DNA from: Hymenoscyphus infarciens
Taxonomy: Eukaryota > Ascomycota > Leotiomycetes > Helotiales > Helotiaceae
Length of the DNA stretch: 64,000 bases
Reading direction: 5' to 3'
NCBI GenBank assembly: GCA_001414345.1
Contig: LLCB01000207.1
Coordinates: 1 to 64,000, forward strand
Position 1 is the first letter of the stretch. Every line of letters begins with the position of its first letter. Below the pieces are notes generated by a model, which made no database searches, was not told the DNA's origin, and saw only the letters and a program-made list of their open reading frames with translations. The position numbers and the translations under genes were made by a program. Positions 45,151 to 55,582 of the stretch are shown piece by piece.

Positions 45151-45825
45151 CTATTTACTGTTCCACCATCTAGTTCCCTGCCATTTCCCCAATGAATCAA
45201 AGTAGGGAAAAGACAAAGGGGCACTCTGGTTTAGCCAGCTCAACCTGCCCCATAATATCCAAGTGCTGACTGGCCTCGAAGTTTCATAACTATCATCTAT
45301 CATACCTCCATATCCCTCTCCCCTTTCCACCTTTCCGTCAATCTTTGGATACATCCCAACCTGGTCGATATAAATCGGCTCATCGCCATCCAGTGCTATG
45401 GGGTCCTTTCTCACCTCCTGACCCGGGCTCTTAAGCCATTCGAAAGTCACAAAGACTCCAGGAAAGTGATGGACGTAAATTCGCCACTGGGAGTACTCTA
45501 CCGAATATTGACATCGCTCTTGTGCTTCAACGACCCAAACAAGCCCTCTCTCCTCCATCCAAGTATTCAACAACATAGATAGCGTAGCTCCTTCGTGATA
45601 GCAGTCATGTACTCCTATTTTGACAATGCCGTTCAACTCCCAGTGGATACGGTAAAATTTTCGTCCGGTAATGCCGAGGCATGCAGAGTGAAATGGGTGA
45701 AGATTGATCATTATCTTCTCGAGGAGCTCTTCAGGGAGGGTACTAAGAGTTGGTTTGGGATGATCCTTGTCATAACCGGTTGGGCTTACACCGAGACCTA
45801 GGGACTGTTGATTGTTGTCGGACAT
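45151..45825 (-). CDS. F-box-like family protein F (intact, intronless)
   Basis: A single exon of 224 residues. A short N-terminal segment is followed by the F-box-like core LSTLPEELLEKIMINL, with HSACLGITGRKFYRIHWEL at about residues 45-65. Then come LSMLLNTWMEERGLVWVV, HHFPGVFVTFEWLKSPGQ and IYIDQVGMYPKIDGKV. The tail is distinctive (STWILWGRLSWLNQ, then FDSLGKWQGTRWW), and the DNA of that tail is also present in relic H at 47677. Like copy E it has no intron. The start ATG follows CGCA on the coding strand. It has the same C-terminal blocks as copies B and D, so the family is clear although the biochemical role is not. Confidence 0.72.
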   Translation of the reverse strand: MSDNNQQSLGLGVSPTGYDKDHPKPTLSTLPEELLEKIMINLHPFHSACLGITGRKFYRIHWELNGIVKIGVHDCYHEGATLSMLLNTWMEERGLVWVVEAQERCQYSVEYSQWRIYVHHFPGVFVTFEWLKSPGQEVRKDPIALDGDEPIYIDQVGMYPKIDGKVERGEGYGGMIDDSYETSRPVSTWILWGRLSWLNQSAPLSFPYFDSLGKWQGTRWWNSK

Positions 45826-46399
45826 TGCGGCCTAGGTCTGAGGTTCTTTTGCAGAGTAGATCCAGGGTGTCTCTGTATGCCAATTCGACAGTGTATGCTC
45901 GATGAGGGTGTTCAATAAAAAGGTCGGCCCTTGACGTAAATCGCAGGTGTCGCTTCGACTCGAAAATATAAGAGGGGAGATCCGTTCGGGAAGAAGACAG
46001 TGAATGTTTCCCTATCGGAGAAGGGGTCTACTCGGAAATTTTTCACGTCCACAACTGCGGGAGGGGATCTGTTCTCTTCAACGAAACCCAATTCGTCTAC
46101 TTGATCAGAGAAACGGTAAATGAAAAACCAAGGATTTAACAAGCTGAACTGTAGTGTATGTGCAAATCAGAGCACTGATCATTGATTGGTAGGACTGATA
46201 GTCATAAAGGTGGTACCATGTGTGGTGTCGAAAGGAGTAGTATATTCTTTGTTCGCCTAGATCAAAGATTTCCCACCGGGGTCCTTCTTATATCGCTATT
46301 TCCCACGTCACGTGAATATCACTAAATTGCTATTCACTCTGAAAAAGCTTTTGCGGTTGCCATATTCTCATTCACGAATTTGAAGTAGAATTTATCTGC
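45826..46399 (-). other. Intergenic; possible small gene at 45912-46164
   Basis: A minus-strand frame (45912-46142) encodes NPWFFIYRFSDQVDELGF, then DPFSDRETFTVFFPNG and YFRVEATPAIYVKG. It has protein-like composition but no ATG of its own. A splice acceptor CTACAG lies near 46152, so it may be a second exon. I cannot assign a family and find no matching first exon. An ATATCGC region and a CACGTGA palindrome-like site occur near 46300. Confidence 0.3.
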
Positions 46400-47159
46400 T
46401 CCCAACTCATACCTTCATGAGGAAGCGCATAATTATGCCATTCGTCCCAGAGTTCAATTATCATACCCTTGTTCATCATCTCCTTCTCCTCCATATCCCA
46501 TTCCTTCGCTGTCTTGGAAGACAGCCTAATTTGATAGCAATAGACTATCTCTAAATCTCGGAATTTATTCTTAGCCTATCATGCCTTATTCTCGCCCAGA
46601 CTCTCAAGCCAGCTAACTTTTACGAAGACTCCTGGAAAGTACTGTGTGTAATATTGTCGATAACCCTCGCCACGAAATTTGAAGAGCGTCTGGCGGCTTC
46701 GCCAATCCAAATCTAAGTATTCAATCGCGTAGCAATTTCTGATCTCCCATCGTAATAAGGACTCCCACTGTAATAAGGACCGTACAGAACCCGTTCTTGT
46801 TCATGGCCTTTTGGATAAGAAACTTTTCTATGTACCTCCCTGTGGATTCAGTAAAACCTTCGTGCTGTAACTGACAAACACGCTGAGAAGATATTGTCAA
46901 GGCTCTCGATGAGTTGTTTAACTACCTCTTCTGGAATGGTGGCAAGAGTAGACTTGTCAGTAAGTGTATTTGAGTTCCCAATGACCTTCTGCGATGTTAG
47001 TTTGTTTACATGCATCGGAATGGGTGGTCTTGCTATCTTTTCTTCAAGGTGCAAACGACCAAGTGCAACTAGTTCATTGTTTTCATCTCCTGCTTCCTCC
47101 CTAGTGTAGTTTAGTGGAGGTGCAGCTTGGTGGAGGCATTGTTGCTTTTGATTACTCAA
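46400..47159 (-). pseudogene. F-box-like family copy G, nonsense mutations
   Basis: The start is at 47159 and the frame runs through LATIPEEVVKQLIESL and FSACLSVTARRFY, then meets TGA at 46850-46848. The next codons read IHREVHRKVS, so TGA replaces the Arg codon of FYRIH; CGA to TGA is a C-to-T change. Further on, a TAG stands where the intact copies have the Trp of LLNTW (TGG to TAG). After a frameshift the family blocks continue: YYTQYFPGVFVKVSWLESLG (to a TGA at 46579-46581), then YCYQIRLSSKTAKEWDMEEK. Two stops of RIP type plus one or two frameshifts mark it as a pseudogene. It has no intron at the family position. Confidence 0.75.
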
Positions 47160-47676
47160 AGTAGCCAGTGAGTGTCTTGGATTCTCTGTGTGTTACTAAA
47201 GTCCTCTATATTGACGATGTATTGTCAGTCTTAATACTGATTGTCAAGAGACGAAAGCGTTGTTGATGAAGACATCAATGAAAGTTATTTGTGTGAATTA
47301 CCTGGATCCTTAATAGAGGGGAGAGCAATGTGTCATCTCTGTATTATTAAAGTAGTATGCTCACTTCACTAACCAGCGATATATAGTAACCGCCCGCAGA
47401 TTCACTACACATAATGGTTTTTTGGGTCAATATTTCTCACAGAATATTCAATTAGGTTCAATATTAAGGCGCAGAACAATAGATTGAAATGTTGATAAAC
47501 ATAAATGCTGCAGACGAGGGAGCAGTTGTTAAGAATATATCCAGATGCCAGTCATGTGTGCCGTATAACAAGAATGAAGATTCACAGTTAGGCTTCATTT
47601 ATTCGTCAATGAGGGCTTCATTTCCTTAAATACCCCGCCTATTCATATTCATCCCCTCAAGTGTTTATCAAACACT

Positions 47677-47950
47677 CTCTACTTCCCTGCCATTTCCTTA
47701 TTAAGCCAAAGTGGAATTCCAGAAAAGCCAAATCCACGTGGATACATTTCCTATTCAACAGGGTTTCCCTCTGCTGTATATCCGTCTCCCATATCAGGTA
47801 CATTGCTCTGATCTACCACCTTTCCGTCGATCTTTGGATACATCCCAACCTTCTCAATATATCTTGGGTGATCGCGATCTCGTAGCGTCCATTTCGCATG
47901 ACACTGTTCGCCTGGACCCTTAAGCCAATATAAACAATCATCAACTCAGC
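47677..47950 (-). pseudogene. F-box-like family relic H, 3' end only
   Basis: Only the last third of a gene closest to F remains. The minus-strand frame reads WLKGPGEQC, then RYIEKVGMYPKIDGKV, ending at TAG 47753-47751. Copy F has WLKSPGQEV, then IYIDQVGMYPKIDGKV. DNA similarity to F goes on past the stop to about 47677 (GGAAATGGCAGGGAA in both). Upstream the homology ends at about 47950, where the AT-rich block begins, so the 5' part was lost or has been mutated beyond recognition. Confidence 0.75.
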
Positions 47951-48096
47951 TAGACTTGGGCGGCGATACGATATTTATCAGATTATCATACTATATATTA
48001 TATAATAAATATCGTAAAAGAAAGTAACGATAATTAATAAATATCAGGGTTTTAGCACTAGTACCTTATATTACTAAAAAGGCATTATATAGCTTA

Positions 48097-48355
48097 GGGC
48101 CTGTTTAGCTCGTATAAAATATATATATCGATATCTGACGAGTTGCTCTAAATAATAACCTCGTATAAATTAGTATATATAGAGGCATAGCAGTAGTAGA
48201 TAAAAGATATATATAAACTTTTAAAGATTTACACCTCTAGCGGTCTAAATCTTTTTTTAGTAGTATATATTCTATTTATATATATACTAAGATATACGAG
48301 GGATTTATATCGATTTTAAATATATATATTAAATACTAATATATATATCGAATTA

Positions 48356-48391
<36 letters not shown>

Positions 48392-48444
48392 CCTTATGTT
48401 TTTAAGTAGTATATATTCTAGATATATACGAGCTAAATAGGCTC
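48097..48444. mobile_element. MITE-like element with TTA-flanked TIRs
   Basis: The left end is GGGCCTGTTTAGCTCGTAT. The right end, ATACGAGCTAAATAGGCTC, is its near-complement. Both ends are followed or preceded by TTA (48094-48096 and 48445-48447), which would be a 3 bp target-site duplication. TIR sequence and TTA duplication recall PIF/Harbinger-type MITEs. The inner 310 bp are AT-rich and carry a TA run at 48356-48389. It shares its TIR with the element at 38330. Confidence 0.65.
48356..48389. repeat. TA microsatellite
   Basis: About 17 TA units inside the MITE-like element. Confidence 0.85.
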
Positions 48445-51400
48445 TTATATTTTCTTTTTTAAAAAATGCTTTATTATATTAAAAAGTTATTATATAAATT
48501 ATAAAGAACTTATAATAAGACGTATAATCTCTAAGAGTTATAAAAAATAAATAAAATAGAATTTACTATTAAAATTATATAACTTTATCTTTATTTTAAG
48601 AAAAGAGTAATACTAAGTATTCTCTTAGCTCTTAGCTAGAAGAACTATTAATCTCTAGATTAACTATTTTTCCGCTAATAATCGATAAATTATTAGTTTT
48701 TCTTAGAAATCTAGTATTAATCAGATTATTTAAAATAATATAATAGATTTCGTAGACTCTATAGTTTAAATAAGTAAGAAATTAACCTAGATTCCTAGAG
48801 TACGTATCTAAATTTTTTAGTAGAGAATAGTAGTCTTTTTCTAGTCTTCTAAAAAGTAGTTATTATTCGAGTATTAGAAACCTATATTAATACGTACTAT
48901 TCTTACTATTTAAAAACTACGATATCTAATAATATTATTCTTTATATTATTAATATTATAATAATATCGTAGTATTATAAAGACTGAATATTTAAGCTTT
49001 TACTCTAGATTTTTACTCTACTTTATTTTTAGTCTTATATTTTAGACTTATATAGTATAACGTATAATATAAAAAATATATAGCTAAATAGCTAGAAATA
49101 TAGATTTATTTAAATAGAGTATTTTAAAAAAAGAATTATATAGATAGCTTAAAAATTAGTCTTATAAACTCTTATATAGTTTATATTAATATAAGTAGAC
49201 TATATAAGATATTAAATTTTAATAATCATAATCTTAGTTTATGAGATAAATTAATATTTCTTAGAGTAAGTAAGTTATTAAATTTCACTTTTTAAATATA
49301 TATAAAAATTAACTAAATTAAAAAAAAAAAAAAATTTAGTTATAGCTCTAGCTAAATTATATATATATTTCTATAAAATAATTATATTTATTTAAATATA
49401 ATACTATAGACTTAATTTTTACTAGATTAATATATATATAGACTTAGAAGAAAGCTCTAAATTAGAGCTTTTTAATAATCTAATAAAAAGTTAAATCTAT
49501 AGTATAAGTAGTTTTTAATTAAGCTTTAAAAGTATTAGACTTTCGATAATTAATTTAGCTTTAATATATACTCTAGAACGCTTTACTAAATTATTTAAAA
49601 TATACTCTATTTATTTATAGATTAAATAGTATTATCTATAAGTACTTTATATATAATTTATTAGTAAAAAAAGTCTTTAAAAAGCTCTCTCTTTCTCTCT
49701 AAAAAAGTCTATCTTTATTCTCTACTTCTATCTTCTTTTATCTCTTTTTAGTATTAGCTATTAAAAATTATAACTCTCTCTACTACTATTAACATTTTAA
49801 AAGTTTAATAACTTTAGTTACTTTAATTACTTTAACGATTTTACCTTTTAATTATTACTTATTTAGCTTACTTTTTACTAAGTTACTATATCTTTATAAG
49901 TATTAAGCTCTTAGTCTTACGTTTCTCTAGAATTACTACTAATATTAATAATCTAGCTATACTATCCTTATTTTAAAAAGGTAAATAATATTCTCTTCTC
50001 TTTTACTCTTACTAACTTAAATATCTTAAAGTAGGAAAAGATTTTTAAATACTATAATTTAACTAAGAGATTACTAGTATATACTACTATAGTAGTACTC
50101 TATCTAGCTTATAAGTAGAAGTACTTAGAAAAGTCCTAGAAACCTAGCTAGATAGCTTCTATATAGGCTATAGTAGAAAAACTATAGAATAATAATTATT
50201 ACTCTAAGATAGTATCTAGCTATATAAATAATATAAATATTATATCTTAGATTTTATTATTTAGCCTACTTTATTAAATCCTAGTATTTAGCTAAGAGTC
50301 TAATTTATTTACCTAGTTTTTATCTTAAAAGAGAAGTAAGAGATAAGCTTTAACACTTACTTTAGACTTTGTTTTAGTCTCTTTTTAACTAATACGCTTT
50401 AGTCTAGGCTTCTATTCTTTATAGATAATAAGTACGCGTAATATTATACTCTTCTATAATAAGATATAAGTAAAAGTATAATTAAATAGTAGTTTTAACC
50501 TATTTAAAAGAAGGTCTATTCTAATCTTTATAGAATAGTAATAGACGTACTTTCTATACTTTACTTAAGTACCTTAGTAGAACACCTCTAGTTATTAGCT
50601 AAATTAGTAGTTACTAATTAATATAAGTATCTTAAGATATATACTATAGAGATACTTAAATACTTAAAATCCTAGTATAAGATTATATCTTTTAATCTTA
50701 TTAACTAATTTAAAAGTAAAGAGAGAATATTTAATATATTAGATATACTTTAGAATAACTTAGAAGAGTTAATAAGTATATCTAGTTTTAGCTTAAGTTT
50801 TAAGAAGTTAGTAAACTAAACTTACTTTCGTTGTTTTATTATACTATATCTATTATTTTATTTATTTCTAGTATTTAGATAATTAATTCTCTATATCTAA
50901 AAGTTTCTATAATATATTATTAATTTATTATTAAATAAAGAGTATTATAAAGAATTAGTTATTAGAGTACTACTACTAAGCTAATTATTTCTAAAACCTT
51001 ATATCTAATAACTTAGTATTTCTTAATAACTACGCTTTTTAAAAATAAGCTCTTAATACTAAAAGTTTAATTAAATACTAATTAGTTACTATTAAACTTT
51101 CTTTTAAATTTAAAGTATTCTAGTTAATTATATACTATAACTTTTATATAAAATTATTAGTAAGATATACTAAGACCTAAGTCTTAGTATAATATATATA
51201 CTCTAAATATCTACTAATTTATATATTAAAAACCGACTTTTAGCTATATAATTAATAGAACTACTAGCTTATTATAAAATTATCTAATATACTCGGTATA
51301 GACTACTTAGTATATAGTAAATAACTTCTACGAATTGTTTTATTAATATTTAGTAATATTACTATATAGTTTTAAAGTAATAGAAGAGTATATAGAGAAA

Positions 51401-52400
51401 GTAGAACTTTACGTTTCTAAGTTATTAAAAGATATATCTTTTAATATTATAATATTACTATAATATTACTCTATAATTTAATACGTACTATTACGATATT
51501 TTAATAATATATTAATCTAAAATACTATAGTATTTTATTATAATACTAGTTCTTAAAGAAGAGAAGAGTATAAGAGAGTAGAGATATAAGAATAATAGTT
51601 TAAGAAAGAGAATAAGAAAGAAAGGTTACTTATAGTCTAATCTATATCTACTATCTAGGTTTTAAGTAATCTAAGTAAGTGACGATCGCTCTCTCTATTA
51701 TTTAATATACTATTTAATAGATAAGAAATTAATTATAAGTTATTTAAGAAATTAAAGAGCTTTTTAAGAAGTAGGTATTCTTAGATACTAATATATATAT
51801 AAGCCGACTAAGAACTTACTTAACGAGGTTTACTTTACTAGTTATTTCTAAGCTTAGAAGATTCTATCTATATTAGTAGAAGAAAACAACTCTATAAAGC
51901 TCTAGAAAAAATAATAATAAATAATAGCTAGTAGTCTATATCTAGAATATATTTATAGAAGTTTCTAGACTTATTATCTCTAGAACGCTTAATTACGTTA
52001 TAAACGCTTCTCTCTAAATAGTACTTTTATTTCTTACTAAATATAAAACTCTTATTATAATAGCTAGTAGACTTAGTTTATACTTACTATCTATCTCTAT
52101 ATTTTATAGATTACTTATATATTTATTTTCTAATATTAAAGTTATTAAAGTAAAGATCTCTCTAGTAAAAGAGCTTTATAATTTAATAGTAAGAATATAA
52201 TCGATAATAAACTCAACTATCTGCTATATTAATAGCCTTAACTTCAACTAGACTTTATTACTATAACTAATACTAGTATCTCTATCTCTCTTAATACTAT
52301 TCTAGTAATAATAGGATTCTTAATTCTCTAACCCCGTACTATATACTTAGTTAACTTCCTCGTGCTTTTTAGAAATCTTATATCTACGCTATAATACGAA

Positions 52401-53481
52401 AGAAATTCAAACACCACAGCTTACTATTCTTTAATCTATCCTCGAAAGAAGAGAAAAAATAGTTCTATATATATATATCGACAACAACTCTGTTACGATT
52501 CCTAAACTCTTCGAGAAGTTCATTTCACCTACCTTAGATAGCTCGAGCGAGCATCTCTAATTCTCTACTCTTATTAAAGGCTCGACGTGACTTAAATCTA
52601 TAAGCTCCTAAACCGTACGTATCCAGGGTCTCAACCATAGTCTCGAGACTCACTCACTTACTAAACAGCACAAACTCAAAGGAAAGTACAGCTATATACT
52701 TAGCTTAGAGATCTAAGGCTATACCTAGTCTCTTAAGAGCACGTAAGGTTTGCTAGAAAGAAAGAAATTAAAAGTCTATATAGTAAGGAAATAACTCCCA
52801 TCTCAGTAACCTTAGTAAACTCCTTCTCTATCATCTCACTTCCCAAACAACAACAATAAAAACAACAACAATAACAATAACAACAACATTCTAAACCAAA
52901 ACCACAAACGACAACAAACCAAATTAAATCAATTCAAATCCATTTCCCAACCCAAACCTCTCATAAAAAAGCAAGAAAAATATATACATAAGCCAGGAAT
53001 TTAAGCGTCGCATAAGTAACACCCTTCTCCGAAGCCTTTACAACGTGTACAGTACCCGTATCCAGCCGCCCCATTTATAATCTCCAAAGAACCAAAATCA
53101 ATCGCGTCTTACCAAAAACAGCAACCAGCGATTCCCTCCATTTTAACCCTAATCTGATCTTCTTACTCTTTTAGAAAGTTCACGAGAGACTTTCTGATGC
53201 AAGACGAAGGGGGATGTAGGATGGAACAATCACGAGCCCGTTTGAACGACACCAAAGTTGAATCAAGTACCGAAGCGAAGGTTATCCACGATAGCGAAAA
53301 GAAGAAAAAGAGCCGTCATAAAGTGGTCTCGCGACTGCACGGCTTGATGCAAACTCGCAAATCAGATTTACATTTTTATTTCCTCTACCTTACATATGCT
53401 CCCCAAACCCAGCCGTTTCTCGTTTCCCGTTTCCGACTCCCCCTTTCAAGCCCCAGTCCCATACCCATGCCCACTCACAAC
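52401..53481. other. Transition zone and 3' flank of the fasciclin gene
   Basis: Mixed composition. From 52490 to 52720 C and G return (CTCGAGCGAGCATC, CTCGACGTGAC), perhaps the less mutated end of a transposon. A CAA-rich simple repeat lies at 52848-52920. The fasciclin gene's 3' UTR should lie just before 53482. The long plus-strand frame 53197-54717 is antisense to that gene and is not credible. Confidence 0.45.
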
Positions 53482-54867
53482 CTACAACTCCCTCTCCAAA
53501 CCATCAAACCTAGCCTTGAATTCCTCGACGTCCATCTCCTCGCCTGCCCACATGGCTCCTCCGGGGGTCTTGGGGGGTATGAGCACATTAGAAACAACAT
53601 GCACAACCCCATCCCTGGCAACCCCATCCTGCACCGCGACCCCACTAAAGCCATTAATCTTGATGGTGATCCAGCCTCCCCAGCGCGCGACGTCAACACT
53701 CAGACTCTTCTCCTCAAGCAGCGTTGGGAGATCAACGTGAAAGTGTCCCTTCGGTACATCCTCCACCTCCACAGATTTCTCCTTATAATAAGCATCCGAG
53801 TACAAAGTTTGATTTGCAACAACATGGTACTCCAAAAGCGCCTTCAAGTACTTTTCGCCATACTTCGAGAACAAAAAGGCGTTAATCCTCGGGCCCAACT
53901 TCTGGAATGCAAAGTTGGATGGTGCGAAGAGTGTCCCGCCCTCGTGGTCGGATTTCTGGATAGTCTCAAAAAGTCCCGTCTTAACAAGCCCAAGTTGGAG
54001 GGTACTGAATTCTCCAGGCAAGAGTTCCACGATCTTCAACGCCGGTGGAGGAGGCAAGAGAAGCGAGTCAACACCATGAATCACGCCGTTGGTGCCGAAG
54101 ATGTTGATAGCAATAACTCTCGAGTAGAAATTGATATTGAGACCTTTTGCCAACCCGAGGCCAACCCGAAGACGTTGTGGTTCCCCGCCGAGAGATTCTT
54201 CTTTGAGGAGCGTGGGTATGGTGTGAGTAACCAGTACTCGTCCAGCGGGGTAGAAATCCGGCGAAACATGATAAGAAAGAACCTTCTTAATCAACTCCTC
54301 ACTCGGCTCATGATGCTTAGGCAACTTCGCAAAAGCCTTATCCGTCGGTGCGAAGACGGTGAAGTTTGCTGCTGTGCCGTTCAATGCTTCCACCAAGTCC
54401 GGATATCGATTAATGAGCTCCGCAAGCTTTGTGGTATACTTGCTGCTAGCAATGAGTTCGTAGACAGTTTGATTCGGCTTATGCTTCTTGTGAGGATCGT
54501 GATGAGGTGGGTGGTGTGGTCGACGATGAGGATGATCGAAATCATCAACATTCTCCGGAGTTTCAATTTCAGTGTCCAGCCAGCCTGGCATGTCGAATTT
54601 CGTCATGGACATCTGGCATTCAAAAATCCCTTTCGCCTTCCAGCCAGCGTGGAGGGCATTATCGAGGGCATTCTCCGAGAAGGCAATTGCATCTGCAAGA
54701 GTTCCCTCAACACCTGACCAAGCTGTTTTGGCGTTGTTTTGGAGCTTTTCGACAAGGCTCTGAGGCTTCGAGGATTGCAAAGCGATTTGCTCGACGATTT
54801 CGTTGTCAGGGATGACGAAGGCTGTGGAGAGTGCCACGAATGGCAGGATGGTGGTAGTTAACTTCAT
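53482..54867 (-). CDS. Secreted protein with two fasciclin (FAS1) domains
   Basis: An intronless gene of 461 residues from the ATG at 54867. An in-frame ATG 53 codons upstream is not used here, because MKLTTTILPFVALSTAFV is a clear signal peptide. Residues 20-110 resemble the region before FAS1 repeats in fungal surface proteins. A His-rich segment (HPHRRPHHPPHHDPHKKHK) lies at 112-130. FAS1 domain 1 spans about 133-285 (TVYELIASSKYTTKLAELI, FTVFAPTDKAFAKLP, ending GVIHGVDSLLLPP). FAS1 domain 2 spans about 290-440 (GTLFAPSNFAFQKLG, LEYHVVANQTLYSD, ending VVHVVSNVLIPPK). FAS1 proteins mediate adhesion or act at the cell surface; no C-terminal GPI signal is evident. The His-rich hinge might bind metal, an inference from composition. 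Confidence 0.9.
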   Translation of the reverse strand: MKLTTTILPFVALSTAFVIPDNEIVEQIALQSSKPQSLVEKLQNNAKTAWSGVEGTLADAIAFSENALDNALHAGWKAKGIFECQMSMTKFDMPGWLDTEIETPENVDDFDHPHRRPHHPPHHDPHKKHKPNQTVYELIASSKYTTKLAELINRYPDLVEALNGTAANFTVFAPTDKAFAKLPKHHEPSEELIKKVLSYHVSPDFYPAGRVLVTHTIPTLLKEESLGGEPQRLRVGLGLAKGLNINFYSRVIAINIFGTNGVIHGVDSLLLPPPPALKIVELLPGEFSTLQLGLVKTGLFETIQKSDHEGGTLFAPSNFAFQKLGPRINAFLFSKYGEKYLKALLEYHVVANQTLYSDAYYKEKSVEVEDVPKGHFHVDLPTLLEEKSLSVDVARWGGWITIKINGFSGVAVQDGVARDGVVHVVSNVLIPPKTPGGAMWAGEEMDVEEFKARFDGLEREL

Positions 54868-55582
54868 CTTGGGTAAAGAGTGAAGATGTTGATGATTGGG
54901 AAAGAGGAACAAGGAAGGGGATAGAGTAAGTAGTAGATATGGTGGTGGTATGACGCCTTGAAGTTGCTCGCAAGGTGAGACGAGCAAGGATATCAAGACT
55001 GCGGAAGTCCGGAAGTATTTGTTCAATCGAATGCTTTAGCTGCTCTGCAGACAGAAAGTAGTATGAGGCAAGCCTTGATGTTTGAGCTTGCGTGTCTAAG
55101 CTATAGATGGCATCATACATTCCTTCAGCGCAGCGAATCAAAAGGAGGACTACCCCTCGTTTCGGAAGCTCGGAAAATGACTTCTCCCGATGCTTACCAT
55201 CACAATTGAATGCGGAAAACCATACAAAGATACGATCATATGAATTTATAAAGTAAAGTAAGGAGCAGTGAGAGGATACCTAGATATACAAAGACGATTT
55301 CCTCATTGAAGATCAACTTCCAGCTTAAGGATATAAATGAGGTCATGTGCGATAACGATAAGATGGAAAATGAAATGCGGGGAACCGGGGATTCTGACTC
55401 CGCTGACTCCCCTTTCCCCAGCGTGGCGATCATCAGGGGGAAGAAAACTGACAATTTGGCGGGTGCAATTGTTTTGCCTACTTGGAGCTAGAAAAGAAAG
55501 CTAGAAGTGTCATGCTGTCTAGTTGAGTAGTAGTTCAACGTCAGTAGTCAGCTAAATTGGTACTAGTAAGTATCCTAGAAGT
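54868..55582. other. Intergenic region
   Basis: This is the promoter side of the fasciclin gene (minus) and the 3' flank of the monooxygenase gene (minus). The first 100 bp upstream of the start are purine-rich on this strand, so C/T-rich on the coding strand. No gene seen. Confidence 0.5.

Larger units (their letters stand above)
47951..52400. repeat. AT-rich, RIP-like degenerate repeat block
   Basis: Sharp fall in G and C over about 4.4 kb, with dense TAA and TAG in every frame on both strands. TA and AT steps dominate, as expected after heavy RIP of transposon copies. No protein motif of a retroelement or DNA transposon can be read safely. A short perfect inverted repeat TACGATATTTA/TAAATATCGTA lies at 47967-48016. 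Composition recovers from about 52300 on. Confidence 0.8.

Noticed and set aside
53197..54717. 506-codon plus-strand open frame
   Set aside because: It is antisense to the fasciclin gene, whose signal peptide and two FAS1 domains are clear; the antisense frame has no domain and is a codon-bias shadow.
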